Assembly: GCF_032918005.1 (NCBI RefSeq)
Contig: NZ_CP136628.1
Span: forward strand, 7,425,501-7,489,500
DNA length: 64,000 nucleotides
Source: Bradyrhizobium sp. NDS-1
GTDB lineage: Bacteria > Pseudomonadota > Alphaproteobacteria > Rhizobiales > Xanthobacteraceae
Direction of reading: 5' to 3'
The notes beneath the pieces were generated by a model. The model was given only the letters and a program-made list of their open reading frames with translations. It searched no databases and was not told the DNA's origin. Shown in pieces: positions 26,040 through 35,125 of the stretch (positions within the stretch are counted from its first letter, which is position 1; the number at the start of each line of letters is the position of its first letter). The translations under genes were made by a program, and so were the position numbers.

Positions 26040-28109
26040 ATGACCGTCGACGACAGGCCCACGCTCAGCGCTCCCGACGACGATCCCTTTCTGTGGCTGG
26101 AGGAGATCGAGGGCAAGCAGGCGCTCGATTTCGTCGAGCGGCAGAACCAACTGACGCTGCAGGCGTTCGGCGGCAAGGCCTTCGAGCACGACCGCGACAT
26201 CCTCGCTGCGATCTACGACCGCCCGGACAACATTCCCTATGTCAGCCGGCGCGGCACCGATCTGCATAATCTTTGGAAGGATGCCACCAATCCGCGCGGC
26301 CTGTGGCGGCGGACGACGATGACGGAGTTTCGCAAGGCGAGCCCCGCATGGGAGACCATGCTGGATATCGACCAGCTCGCAGCGAGCGAAGGCGAGGACT
26401 GGCTGCTCAGCGGGATTGCCACCATGCCGGGAAGCTCGCGCGCCATGCTGAGCCTGTCTCGCGGCGGCAGCGACGCGGTGACGTTGCGGGAGTTCGACCT
26501 CGTTACGAAGAGTTTTGTCACGGGCGGCTTCAGCCTGCCGGAAGCGAAGGGTGGCGTCGACTGGATCGATGCCGACACGCTGCTGCTGTCGAGCGCGCAT
26601 GGCGAGGGCATGGCGACGAGCTCGGGTTATGCGCGAACGGTTCGGCTGTGGCGGCGCGGCCAGCCTGTCGGTCAGGCGCAAACGATCATCGAGACCACCG
26701 CCGATCACATGACCATCTATGGCATGGCCGACGACACCGGACCTGAACCGCGGGTCTGGATCGTCGACCAGATCGACTTCTTCAATCACGCCATCTGGCT
26801 GCGTGATGCGGCCGGTCGCATGACGAAGCTCGATATGCCGACCGGCGTCTGGATGCAGGCCCATGGCGACTGGTTCGCGATGAAGCTGCGCAAGGACTGG
26901 CCTGTGCAGGGGCGGACCTACGCCACCGACACCGTGCTCGGCATCTCGCTCTCGGCGTTCCTTGCCGGCAGCCGCGATTTCACCGTGCTGTTCGAGCCGG
27001 CGCCGCGGCGCGCGCTGCAAGGCCTGTTCTGGGCCGCCGGCAAGCTCGTGCTGTCGATTCTCGACGAACTCAGGCCGCGCTTCGAGGTCTGCACACCCTC
27101 CGCGGCGGGCTGGAGCCGCGCAACGCTTGGCGGCCTGCCGGAGATCGGCGTCGTCGACGTCTGGCCGCTCGACCGACATCCCAGCGAGAGCAATGGCGAA
27201 CTGCTCGCCAATGTGCAGGACCCGCTCACGCCGCCGTCGCTGCTGCTGCTCGAACGCGGCGCCGCAAGCCCGGTCGTGCTGAAGCAGGCGCCGAAGATTT
27301 TCACCGCAGACGGCCTCGTGGTGACGCAGCACGAGGCGATCTCGATCGACGGCGAGCGCATTCCCTATGTCCAGACCGGTCCGGCGGGCGAGACCGGCGA
27401 TGCGCCGGTCTATATGAGCGCCTATGGCGGCTTCGCTCTTGCCGTGAAGCCGTATTACAATTCCTCGCTGGGCAAGCTCTGGCTGGAGCGCGGCGGCACC
27501 ACGGTGCAGGCGAACTTGCGCGGCGGCGGCGAGTTCGGCACGCGCTGGCACGATGCCGGCCGGCTCGCCGGCAAGAAACTCTCGCATGACGATTTCGCCG
27601 CGGTCGCCGCCGATCTCGTACGCCGCGGCGTGACGAGCGCAAAGCGCATCGCCGCGCAAGGCGGATCGAACGGCGGCATCCTCATCACCAACATGCTGGT
27701 GCGCTATCCCGAGCGCTTCGGCGCGCTGTTCTGCACCATCCCGCTGATCGACATGCGTCGCTACACCAAGCTGCTGGCGGGCGCGAGCTGGATCGCCGAG
27801 TATGGCGACCCCGACAAGCCCGAAGAGTGGGACTGGCTGAAGACCTACTCGGCCTATCACAACGTGAAGGACGGCCAGACCTATCCGCCAATCCTGATCG
27901 CCACCACACGGCGCGACGACCGCGTCCATCCCGGCCACGCGCGCAAGATGGCCGCCAAGCTGCAGACGATGGGCTATGAGGCCTGGTTCTACGAGCCGGC
28001 AGCCGGCGGTCACGGCTACGGCAAGGATAACAGGGAGCGCGCAGGCTTCGAGGTGATCGGCTTCCGGTTTCTGAAGGAGAAGATCGGGTGGGGCGATGGC
28101 GCGGTGTAG
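26040..28109 (+). CDS. S9-family prolyl oligopeptidase-like serine peptidase
   Basis: Cytoplasmic enzyme of 689 residues; no signal peptide is visible. It begins with DPFLWLEEIEGKQALDFVERQN, typical of prolyl oligopeptidases. A propeller region of about 370 residues follows, then an alpha/beta-hydrolase domain. The catalytic triad is clear: Ser543 in AAQGGSNGG, Asp627 (or Asp626) in TTRRDDRVHPGHA, and His658 in GGHGYG. A CGGAG ribosome site precedes ATG 26040. The reading frame stays open for 502 codons upstream, but that part is antisense to the MFS gene and not coding. It should cut short proline-containing peptides. Confidence 0.92.
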   Translation: MTVDDRPTLSAPDDDPFLWLEEIEGKQALDFVERQNQLTLQAFGGKAFEHDRDILAAIYDRPDNIPYVSRRGTDLHNLWKDATNPRGLWRRTTMTEFRKASPAWETMLDIDQLAASEGEDWLLSGIATMPGSSRAMLSLSRGGSDAVTLREFDLVTKSFVTGGFSLPEAKGGVDWIDADTLLLSSAHGEGMATSSGYARTVRLWRRGQPVGQAQTIIETTADHMTIYGMADDTGPEPRVWIVDQIDFFNHAIWLRDAAGRMTKLDMPTGVWMQAHGDWFAMKLRKDWPVQGRTYATDTVLGISLSAFLAGSRDFTVLFEPAPRRALQGLFWAAGKLVLSILDELRPRFEVCTPSAAGWSRATLGGLPEIGVVDVWPLDRHPSESNGELLANVQDPLTPPSLLLLERGAASPVVLKQAPKIFTADGLVVTQHEAISIDGERIPYVQTGPAGETGDAPVYMSAYGGFALAVKPYYNSSLGKLWLERGGTTVQANLRGGGEFGTRWHDAGRLAGKKLSHDDFAAVAADLVRRGVTSAKRIAAQGGSNGGILITNMLVRYPERFGALFCTIPLIDMRRYTKLLAGASWIAEYGDPDKPEEWDWLKTYSAYHNVKDGQTYPPILIATTRRDDRVHPGHARKMAAKLQTMGYEAWFYEPAAGGHGYGKDNRERAGFEVIGFRFLKEKIGWGDGAV

Positions 28110-28162
28110 CGCTGCGCTCGCGGCTGCGCAGCGTGCATCCCAACTCAAGCCGGCGGCGTCAG

Positions 28163-28834
28163 CTACCGCGAGAACACCAGCGTCAGATTGTTCGCGGGCA
28201 TGTCGACGGAACCGACGAGGCGAAGACCCGCGCCACGCGCAAGTGCCTCCACGTCGCCGATTTCGCGTACCCCCCATTCGGGATTGCCTTCACGCAAGGA
28301 GGTGTCGAACACCGCATTGCTGAGCGCGGTGTGCTTGCCGTCGCGCTTGAAGGGACCGTAGAGGAACAACTTGCCGTCGGCCCGCAGATAGCGGCCCGCG
28401 CCGGCGAACAGGCCTTCCGCCACGGCCCAGGGCGCGATGTGAATGACATTGGCGCAGAACACGGCCGCAAGACTCGTCGGCACCTGCCCGTTCTTCATCT
28501 CCGGACACCAGTCGGGGTCGGTGAGGTCGATGCGCAGGGGCGAGCGGACGTTGGACAGGCCCGCATGCACGCGCCAGGCCTCGATGCTCCTGAGGTGACG
28601 CTGATTGAGGTCGCTCGGCCACCAGATCAGGCCAGGCGTGTGGCGGGCGAAATGGACCACGTGCTGGCCGGTTCCGCTGCCGAGCTCGACCACGTTGCCG
28701 GTCAGGCCAACGAGGTGCTTTTCCAGCGCCGCCCAGATCGGCGCGTGATTACGATGAAACGCGGGTGCATCGAGCCGCCCATCCGGCTCGACCCGACCGC
28801 CGTCCCTGCCAAATTCGACGACATATTCAGCCAA
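28163..28834 (-). CDS. DUF938-family SAM-dependent methyltransferase-like protein
   Basis: Protein of 223 residues. The SAM-binding motif I reads VVELGSGTGQHVVHFAR, followed by WWPSDLNQRHLRSI and FCANVIHIAPW, the pattern of the DUF938 family, whose members are mostly uncharacterised. A second family block is LFLYGPFKRDGKHTALSNAVFDTSLRE. The start is TTG at 28834, with AAGGGGA at good spacing, and no better ATG is close. It is convergent with the peptidase gene. Its substrate is unknown. Confidence 0.87.
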   Translation of the reverse strand: MAEYVVEFGRDGGRVEPDGRLDAPAFHRNHAPIWAALEKHLVGLTGNVVELGSGTGQHVVHFARHTPGLIWWPSDLNQRHLRSIEAWRVHAGLSNVRSPLRIDLTDPDWCPEMKNGQVPTSLAAVFCANVIHIAPWAVAEGLFAGAGRYLRADGKLFLYGPFKRDGKHTALSNAVFDTSLREGNPEWGVREIGDVEALARGAGLRLVGSVDMPANNLTLVFSR

Positions 28835-29094
28835 GTGAGGTCCCCTTGAAAAAACGAGAACACGATGAAAACGGATGAGCGCCCAAACACCTCGGAAACA
28901 GCCGGCCCAGGCCCATGGCCCTTACAGTTTCGGCCGAATCCGCCGCACAAATAATCTGTTTAGTTGCAATGCGGAAGATATTAGCTCCATTTTGCCGCCT
29001 GCATAGTCTCGATTGTCAGGTGATGCCCTTTGTGCTTTGGAACGCTCCTATTTCCGCGATCGCGACCATCGCCACAACGCCTCGGAATGACGCC

Positions 29095-29448
29095 TTGACC
29101 GCCTTGTCCCGGATGCCCGTCCTGCTCCTCCTGCTGGCCATTGCCGCTGGCCTCGCCAGCCCGGCGCGGGCGCAATCCGCCGTCGCCGACGGCCAAAAGC
29201 TTGCTTTCGACCGCAGCAAGGGCAATTGCCTGACCTGCCACGTCATCAAGGGCGGCGATCTGCCGGGAACGATCGGCCCGGAACTGAAGGACATGAAGGC
29301 CAAATATCCCGATCGCAATGAGCTCACCGCGATCATCTTCGACGAGACCAAGCGCAATCCGCAGACCATGATGCCGCCGTTCGGCCGGAACCGGATTTTG
29401 ACTGAGCAGGAGATCAGCGCGATCGTTGATTTCCTGCAGACGCTGTAA
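29095..29448 (+). CDS. soxX: Sulfur oxidation c-type cytochrome SoxX
   Basis: Periplasmic cytochrome of 117 residues with the chosen start. The single haem site is Cys45-x-x-Cys-His49 (NCLTCH), and TMMPPFG provides the distal Met. ADGQKLAFDRSKGNC and LTEQEISAIVDFLQTL are typical of SoxX. The start is uncertain: TTG 29095 gives a signal peptide with a basic n-region (MTALSRMPVLLLLL), while ATG 29113 gives none. SoxX pairs with SoxA to attach thiosulfate to the SoxYZ carrier. It opens the sox operon. Confidence 0.88.
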   Translation: MTALSRMPVLLLLLAIAAGLASPARAQSAVADGQKLAFDRSKGNCLTCHVIKGGDLPGTIGPELKDMKAKYPDRNELTAIIFDETKRNPQTMMPPFGRNRILTEQEISAIVDFLQTL

Positions 29449-29473
29449 CGGCCGGCACGCCAGGAGACCTCAG

Positions 29474-29959
29474 ATGACCACGACCACCGGCAAGCCTGCG
29501 ACAAGGCGCCTGATCCTTCAGGGCGCGGCCTCGGTCGCGCTGATCGGCCTTGGCAATTTGCCGTTCGCAGCTGCGCATGCCGCAGCCAACGACAAATATC
29601 CGGAAGAGGCCTTCAAGCAGAAGAGCGAGGCCGACGCGATCAAGGCGCTCTATGGCAGGACCGCCGAGCCCTCCGACAAGGTCAAGCTGGATGCCCCGGA
29701 GATTGCCGAGAATGGCGGCGTGGTCCCGGTCTCGGTGACGACGACGCTCGACAAGGTGACCTCGATCTCGTTCCTCGTGGCCGAGAACCCGTTCGCGCTC
29801 GCAGCGTCCTACAAGATCGCCGACGGCACCATTCCTGCTGTCGCCAACCGGCTGAAGATGGCCAAGTCCACCAAACTGGTCGCGATCGTCGAAGCCGACG
29901 GCAAGCTCTACAGCGCGACCAAGGACGTGAAGGTCACCGTCGGCGGCTGCGGCGGCTAG
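29474..29959 (+). CDS. soxY: Thiosulfate oxidation carrier subunit SoxY
   Basis: Periplasmic carrier of 161 residues. A Tat signal (TRRLILQGAASVALIG) leads to a mature domain beginning ANDKYPEEAFKQ. The C-terminus is GGCGG with the sulfur-binding Cys159 on a flexible tail, exactly as in functional SoxY. A GGAG ribosome site precedes ATG 29474. It forms a complex with SoxZ, encoded 12 bases downstream, and carries the sulfur intermediate between SoxXA and SoxB. Confidence 0.96.
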   Translation: MTTTTGKPATRRLILQGAASVALIGLGNLPFAAAHAAANDKYPEEAFKQKSEADAIKALYGRTAEPSDKVKLDAPEIAENGGVVPVSVTTTLDKVTSISFLVAENPFALAASYKIADGTIPAVANRLKMAKSTKLVAIVEADGKLYSATKDVKVTVGGCGG

Positions 29960-29971
29960 GAGGATCGGTCG

Positions 29972-30283
29972 ATGGCATCGAGCATTCGCGTACGCGCAAC
30001 ATCCAATGGCGACATCACCGAGGTGCAGGCGCTGATCCAGCACCCGATGGACACCGGCCTGGTCAAAAATCCCAACGGCGAGCTGATCCCGGCGCACTAC
30101 ATCCAGCAGCTAAAGTTCGAATGTAACGGCAAGGACGTCTTCGTTGCCGATTGGGGCACCGCGGTTTCCAAGGACCCCTACGTCAAATTCAGCTTCAAGG
30201 GGGCCAAGAAGGGCGACGAGCTCAAGATTTCCTGGACCGACAACAAGGGTGCGTCGGATACGACCACCGCGAAGATCGCGTGA
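29972..30283 (+). CDS. soxZ: Thiosulfate oxidation carrier subunit SoxZ
   Basis: Protein of 103 residues without a signal peptide, as is usual: SoxZ is exported together with SoxY. The family blocks IRVRATSNGDITEVQALIQHPMDTGL and HYIQQLKFECNGKDVF are clear, and WTDNKGASDT closes the immunoglobulin-like domain. AGGAGGAT precedes the ATG. Its stop overlaps the soxA start in TGATG. Confidence 0.96.
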   Translation: MASSIRVRATSNGDITEVQALIQHPMDTGLVKNPNGELIPAHYIQQLKFECNGKDVFVADWGTAVSKDPYVKFSFKGAKKGDELKISWTDNKGASDTTTAKIA

Positions 30284-31146
30284 TGAAGGCCCGCCTCTCC
30301 CTCCTGCTCGGCGCGGTGAGCGCCGCGTTCGTCGTATTCGCCCTCACCTCCGCGCACGTCGTCGCAGCCGACAAGGTCGATCCTGTGGCCGACGCCAAGG
30401 CATTCCAGAACTTCTTCTTCCAGAAGTTTCCGAACGTGAAGCACGAGGATTTCGTCAACGGTCCCTATTCCATGAATGAGGACATGAAGCGGCAATGGCA
30501 GGAGAAGGAAGAATTCCCGCCCTACGAGTTCGCGCTCGAGGCCGGCAAGGAGATGTTTTCGACCCCGTTCAAGAACGGCAAGACCTACGCCGACTGCTTC
30601 CCGAACGGCGGCATCGGCATCCGGCAGAACTATCCCTATTTCGACGAGAAGGAAGGCAAGGTCGTCACGCTGGAGCTCGCGCTCAACCGCTGCCGCGAGG
30701 CCAATGGCGAGCCGCCCTATTCCTACGTCAAGGACGAGATGGCCTCGCTCACCGCCTACATGGCCTTTACCTCGCGCGGCAAGCTGATGGACATCAAGAT
30801 TCCCGACGATCCGCGTGCACTCGCGGCGTTCGAAAACGGCAAGCGCTATTTCTACACGCGGCGCGGCCAGATGAACTTCTCCTGCGCGGGCTGTCATGTG
30901 CAGAGCCCGGGCGAGCGCATCCGCGCCGAAACTCTGGCGCCGGCGCTGGGCATCGTCAACGCGATGCCGATCTACCGCTCCGAATGGAGCGGCATGGGCA
31001 CGACCAGCCGCCGCTTCGTCACGTGCAACAGCCAGACCCGCGCGGTTCCGCTGGAGCCGCAGGCGGACGAGTATCGCGACGTCGAATATTTCCTGTCCTA
31101 CGTTGCCAATGGCCTGCCGATATCGGGCCCGGGAGCGCGGCCATGA
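30283..31146 (+). CDS. soxA: Sulfur oxidation c-type cytochrome SoxA (monohaem type)
   Basis: Periplasmic cytochrome of 287 residues with a signal peptide ending near HVVAA. Only one haem motif is present, Cys201-x-x-Cys-His205 (CAGCH). In the N-terminal domain, where two-haem SoxA proteins have another, there are only Cys105 and Cys137, likely a disulfide. Cys248 in RRFVTCNSQTR is the expected persulfide haem ligand. The ATG shares bases with the soxZ stop (TGATG). With SoxX it couples thiosulfate oxidatively to SoxY. Confidence 0.95.
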   Translation: MKARLSLLLGAVSAAFVVFALTSAHVVAADKVDPVADAKAFQNFFFQKFPNVKHEDFVNGPYSMNEDMKRQWQEKEEFPPYEFALEAGKEMFSTPFKNGKTYADCFPNGGIGIRQNYPYFDEKEGKVVTLELALNRCREANGEPPYSYVKDEMASLTAYMAFTSRGKLMDIKIPDDPRALAAFENGKRYFYTRRGQMNFSCAGCHVQSPGERIRAETLAPALGIVNAMPIYRSEWSGMGTTSRRFVTCNSQTRAVPLEPQADEYRDVEYFLSYVANGLPISGPGARP

Positions 31147-31448
31147 AGCTGACACTTGCCTTGGCCATGCTGCTCGCCCTCGGCTTCGCGCCGACGGCGC
31201 GCGCGGCCACCGAAGCGGACTACAAGGCGGCCTATGCCGCCGCGGAAGCCGCAGCCAAGGAGGCGGCCAGCCTGCGTCACCAATGGACCACCACCGTCTC
31301 CACGCTGGCAACGGCGAAGAAGGCGGCGGATGGCGGCGATTTCGACCGCGCCACCGCCGCAGCCAAGGAGGCCGAGGCACTGGCGAAGGCGTCGATCTTC
31401 CAGGCGACGTCGGAAAAAGAAGCCTGGAAGGCGATGGAAATCCGCTAG
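31143..31448 (+). CDS. soxK: SoxK-like SoxXA-binding protein
   Basis: Small exported protein of 101 residues. A signal peptide ends at APTARA, and the rest is an alanine-rich helical hairpin (DYKAAYAAAEAAAKEAASLRHQWTTT, then FDRATAAAKEAEALAKASIFQATSEKEAWK). Size, position directly after soxA (ATGA overlap) and composition fit the small SoxXA-binding subunit that stabilises monohaem SoxXA. The name rests on context and general pattern, because low-complexity helices are hard to place by eye. Confidence 0.72.
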   Translation: MKLTLALAMLLALGFAPTARAATEADYKAAYAAAEAAAKEAASLRHQWTTTVSTLATAKKAADGGDFDRATAAAKEAEALAKASIFQATSEKEAWKAMEIR

Positions 31449-31504
31449 ACTGCCCCCGGGGTGGACTAGTTTTTGCGATCATGAGAGGGCGCGGAGAATT
31501 TGGA

Positions 31505-33256
31505 ATGGCGATCCGCCGCCGCGATTTCCTGAAGTCTGCAGGCCTTGCCGCTGCCACGCTCAGCCTGCCGCAGCTTGCGCGGGGCACTGACACCGCGAGC
31601 ATTTACGAACTCGAGCGGTTCGGCAACGCGCGAATCCTGCACATCACCGACACACATGCGCAGCTCAACCCGGTCTATTTCCGCGAGCCCAGCATCAACA
31701 TCGGCATCGGCGAGATGGCCGGACGGCCGCCGCATCTGGTCGGCCGCGCCTTCCTCGAACGTTTCGGCATCCGTTCCGACAGCGCCGATGCCTATGCCTT
31801 CACCTGCGTCGAGTTCGAAAAGTCGGCAGGCCGCTTCGGCAAGCTCGGTGGGTTTGCGCATCTGAAGACGCTGGTCGACCGCTTACGCGGCGATGTCGGC
31901 GAGAAACGTTCGATGCTCCTCGACGGCGGCGATGCCTGGCAGGGCACCGGGCTTGCCAATGTCATGCGCGGCCGCGACATGGTCGAGGTCGCCAATTTGC
32001 TGGGCATCGAAGCGATGACCGGGCATTGGGAATTCACCTATGGCGAGCAGGTGCTGCGCGACAATATCGAGCACTTCAAGGGCGAGTTCCTGGCGCAGAA
32101 CGTTTTCCTGACCGAGGAAGCCGCATTCAACGATGCCCCCGCATTCGACAAGGCCACGGGGCGCGTGTTCAGGCCTTCGCTGATCAAGGAGATCGGCGGG
32201 CATCGGGTCGCGATCATCGGCCAGGCCTTTCCGTACGTGCCGATCGCGCATCCCAAGCGGTTCACGCCGGACTGGACCTTCGGCATCCGCGAGGAGGAAC
32301 TGCAGAAGCATGTCGATGCCTTGCGCGGCACCGACAAGGTCGATGCGGTCATCCTGCTGTCGCATAACGGCATGGATGTCGATCTCAAGCTCGCAAGCCG
32401 CGTCACCGGCATCGACGTCATTCTCGGCGGCCATACCCACGACGCCGTGCCGCAGCCGATTCCGGTGAAGAACGCCGGCGGGACCACGCTGGTCACCAAT
32501 GCCGGCTCCAACGGAAAATTCCTTGCCGTGCTCGATCTCGCGATCGACAGGGGCAAGGTCGGCGACGTCCGTTATCATCTGCTGCCGGTCTATTCCGAGC
32601 TGCTGAAGCCCGACCCTGGAATGGCCGAGTTGATCGGCCGGCTGCGCGAGCCGCATGTGACCGACTGGTCGGCGAAGATCGCAACGCCCGACCGCCTGCT
32701 GTATCGGCGCGGCAATTTCTCCGGACCGATCGACGAGCTGATCTGCACTGCGCTCCGCAGCGAGCTCGATACCGAGATCGCGTTGTCACCGGGATTCCGC
32801 TGGGGCGTCTCCGCGCTGTCGGGCCAGGCCCTGACCATGGAGGACCTGCTCGCGGAGACCGCCATCAGCTATCCCGAGACCTATGTGCAGGAGATGACGG
32901 GAGCCCAGATCAAGGACGTGCTGGAAGACATCTGCGACAATCTCTTCAACCCCGATCCCTATTACCAGCAGGGCGGCGACATGGTGCGCGCCGGCGGGCT
33001 CAGCTACACCTGCACGCCGACCGCCGCGATCGGCAGCCGCGTTTCGGAGCTGAAGCTCAACAGCGGCAAGTCGCTCGGCGCCGGCCACCGCTACAAGGTC
33101 GCAGGCTGGGCTTCGATCAACAGCCAGCAAGGCGCGCCGGTGTGGGACGTCGTCGGCAAATATCTGCGCTCGGGCCGGATGTTTCAGGAGCGGCTCGGCG
33201 CCGGCGTCACGCTGAAGGGCGTCGAGGGCAATCCGGGCATCGCGGGGCAAGGATGA
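31505..33256 (+). CDS. soxB: Thiosulfohydrolase SoxB
   Basis: Periplasmic dimanganese enzyme of 583 residues. A Tat signal (MAIRRRDFLKSAGLAAATLS) is followed by ILHITDTHAQLNPVYFREPS, MLLDGGDAWQGTG, MTGHWEFTYG, ILLSHNGMDVDLK and GGHTHD, which supply the metal ligands of the 5'-nucleotidase-type fold. It releases sulfate from the SoxY-bound thiosulfonate. ATG 31505 has GCGGAG upstream. The stop overlaps the next gene in ATGA. No soxCD dehydrogenase follows, so the S atom left on SoxY may be handled otherwise or by genes elsewhere. Confidence 0.96.
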   Translation: MAIRRRDFLKSAGLAAATLSLPQLARGTDTASIYELERFGNARILHITDTHAQLNPVYFREPSINIGIGEMAGRPPHLVGRAFLERFGIRSDSADAYAFTCVEFEKSAGRFGKLGGFAHLKTLVDRLRGDVGEKRSMLLDGGDAWQGTGLANVMRGRDMVEVANLLGIEAMTGHWEFTYGEQVLRDNIEHFKGEFLAQNVFLTEEAAFNDAPAFDKATGRVFRPSLIKEIGGHRVAIIGQAFPYVPIAHPKRFTPDWTFGIREEELQKHVDALRGTDKVDAVILLSHNGMDVDLKLASRVTGIDVILGGHTHDAVPQPIPVKNAGGTTLVTNAGSNGKFLAVLDLAIDRGKVGDVRYHLLPVYSELLKPDPGMAELIGRLREPHVTDWSAKIATPDRLLYRRGNFSGPIDELICTALRSELDTEIALSPGFRWGVSALSGQALTMEDLLAETAISYPETYVQEMTGAQIKDVLEDICDNLFNPDPYYQQGGDMVRAGGLSYTCTPTAAIGSRVSELKLNSGKSLGAGHRYKVAGWASINSQQGAPVWDVVGKYLRSGRMFQERLGAGVTLKGVEGNPGIAGQG

Positions 33257-33711
33257 GGCGGGCGCGGATCTTATCCGGGATCATGCTGGCGCTGCTCGCC
33301 TTCGCCGCGATCCTGCCGGCCGCGGCGCAACAGGTGCCGCTCCAGGACAAGCCGTTCGCCGAGCACAAGGTCGTCCTCCAGCTCTCCGACGGCGATGCCA
33401 GGAAGCAGGCGCTGGTGCTGAGCGTCGCCAACAATCTTCTAAAGGCTTATGATCCGGACAAGATCGCGATCGAAGTGGTGGCGTTCGGTCCCGGCATCGA
33501 CTTGCTGCTGTCTGGCAACGAACGTCGCAAGCAGGTCGAAAGCCTGATCGCGCAAGGTGTGCGTTTCGACATCTGCCTCAACACGGTGGATGCGGTCGAG
33601 CGCGAGACGGGCAAGCGGCCGGAGTTCATCCAGGCCGCAACACAGGTGCAGGTGGGCGTCGGGCAGATCCTGTTCCTCAGCGAGAATGGGTACACGCTGG
33701 TGCGGCCCTAG
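33253..33711 (+). CDS. Exported DsrE-like protein at the end of the sox operon
   Basis: Protein of 152 residues with a signal peptide ending at PAAAQQ. The core EHKVVLQLSDGDARKQALVLSVANNLLKAYDPDKIAIEVVAFGPGIDLLL has the DsrE fold pattern, and RFDICLNTVDAVERETGKRP contains the single Cys expected of sulfur-trafficking members. Start and soxB stop overlap (ATGA), so it is part of the operon. It may accept or deliver sulfur from SoxYZ in the periplasm. That role is inference. Confidence 0.82.
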   Translation: MRRARILSGIMLALLAFAAILPAAAQQVPLQDKPFAEHKVVLQLSDGDARKQALVLSVANNLLKAYDPDKIAIEVVAFGPGIDLLLSGNERRKQVESLIAQGVRFDICLNTVDAVERETGKRPEFIQAATQVQVGVGQILFLSENGYTLVRP

Positions 33712-33750
33712 GGGTCGGGCGACGTGTCACGCCGCCGGGACACACTCGGT

Positions 33751-33863
33751 GTCATTCCCCGCGAACGCGGGGAATCCAGTACGCCGAGTTCCCTCCGTAT
33801 CCCACCGCCGCCTCTGGAATACTGGATCGCCGCTTTCGCGGGCGATGGCGGCGTGGGGACGAC
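33751..33863. repeat. Dispersed palindromic repeat (CATTCCCCGCGAACGCGGGGAATCC type)
   Basis: Begins with CATTCCCCGCGAACGCGGGGAA, itself a near-perfect hairpin, then CCAGTA and TACTGGATCGCC arms and CGCTTTCGCGGGCGATG. Related short pieces lie near 44.5 kb. The 291-base gap between the sox operon and the next gene holds this repeat and no gene. Confidence 0.65.
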
Positions 33864-34002
33864 GGCATGCGGCCAACGACCTCCCGCACGCACCGCAATA
33901 AAAATCTTCCAAACCTTGCCGCCGACGTAGTGAATTGCTTCTCTTCAAGACCGCTTTCGTAGTAGAATCCTCGAAATCAGTTCCACTGCCGGACTTCCTG
34001 CC

Positions 34003-35040
34003 ATGATCTTCCGCCAGCTCTTCGACAGCGTTTCGGGCACCTATAGTTACGTTCTTGCCAGCCGCCCCGGCGGCGAGGCGCTCATTCTCGATCCGGTGCT
34101 GGAGAAGGTCGACCGCTACTGCCAATTGCTGCGCGAGCTCGACCTCAAGCTGGTCAAGGCGGTCGACACCCATCTGCATGCCGACCATGTCACCGGCCTC
34201 GGTGAGCTGCGCGACCGCACCCATTGCATGACCGTGATGGGCGATCAGACCAAGGCCGACGTGGTGGCAATGCGGGTCGCCGACGGCGACAAGGTGACGA
34301 TCGAGGGCCTGTCGCTCGACGTGATGTACACGCCCGGCCACACCGATGATTCCTATTCCTATCTGATGGGCGATCGCGTCTTCACCGGCGACACGTTGCT
34401 GATCCGTGGCACCGGCCGGACCGATTTCCAGAACGGCTCTTCGCGCGCACAATATGATTCGATCTTCAATCGGCTGCTGAAGTTGCCGGACGAGACGATG
34501 GTATTCCCGGCCCACGACTACAAGGGCGACACCGTCTCCACCATCGGCGAGGAGAGGCGCTACAATCCGCGGCTTCAGGTGCGCTCGGTCGACGAATATA
34601 TCGAGCTGATGGCGAACCTGAAGCTGCCCAATCCCAAGATGATGGACGTCGCGGTGCCCGCCAATATGCATGTCGGCCTGCATCAGGAGGAGCTGGAGAA
34701 AGAGGGCCGCGCGCTCAGCGCGGCGGAGGCGATCCGCAGCCTCGGCCGGCCCGACATCCTGCTGGTCGATCTGCGCGAGAGCAGCGAGCGCCTCAAGCAC
34801 GGCATGCTCGAAGGCGCGCTGCATACGCCCTATCCGTCAGTCGAGGAGAGCCTCAAGCCCGGCGGCATGTTGCGCGAGGTCGCCGCGGCCACCGGCCGCC
34901 GCGTCGTGTTCTTCTGCGCCTTCGGGGAGCGCTCGGCGATGGCGGTGACCGCCGCCAAGGACGCCGGCCTCTCCAACACGGCGCACATCGCCGGCGGCAT
35001 CGACGCCTGGAAGAAGGCAGGCGGGCCGCTGGTGCATTGA
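34003..35040 (+). CDS. Persulfide dioxygenase (ETHE1-type) fused to rhodanese
   Basis: Cytoplasmic protein of 345 residues. The N-terminal metallo-beta-lactamase domain has THLHADH (His57, His59, Asp61, His62), His113 in TPGHTDDS and Asp132 in FTGDTL, the single-iron site of persulfide dioxygenases. From about residue 240 a rhodanese domain follows with the active Cys305 in FFCAFGERS. Such fusions turn glutathione persulfide into sulfite and transfer sulfane sulfur. Lying 290 bases after the sox operon, it would clear persulfides formed during sulfur oxidation. Confidence 0.92.
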   Translation: MIFRQLFDSVSGTYSYVLASRPGGEALILDPVLEKVDRYCQLLRELDLKLVKAVDTHLHADHVTGLGELRDRTHCMTVMGDQTKADVVAMRVADGDKVTIEGLSLDVMYTPGHTDDSYSYLMGDRVFTGDTLLIRGTGRTDFQNGSSRAQYDSIFNRLLKLPDETMVFPAHDYKGDTVSTIGEERRYNPRLQVRSVDEYIELMANLKLPNPKMMDVAVPANMHVGLHQEELEKEGRALSAAEAIRSLGRPDILLVDLRESSERLKHGMLEGALHTPYPSVEESLKPGGMLREVAAATGRRVVFFCAFGERSAMAVTAAKDAGLSNTAHIAGGIDAWKKAGGPLVH

Positions 35041-35125
35041 CGGCCTCGTCGCCGTTCTTGAGATAGATCAGGAAGGGCCCATATATTCAGGCTAGGACGG
35101 ATGAGCATCACCATCCGGGAGTCCC

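Noticed and set aside
25866..28277. 803-codon frame antisense to the S9 peptidase
   Set aside because: It mirrors the codon bias of the real gene; the translation is Arg/Ala/His-rich with no family pattern, while the plus strand encodes a full catalytic triad.
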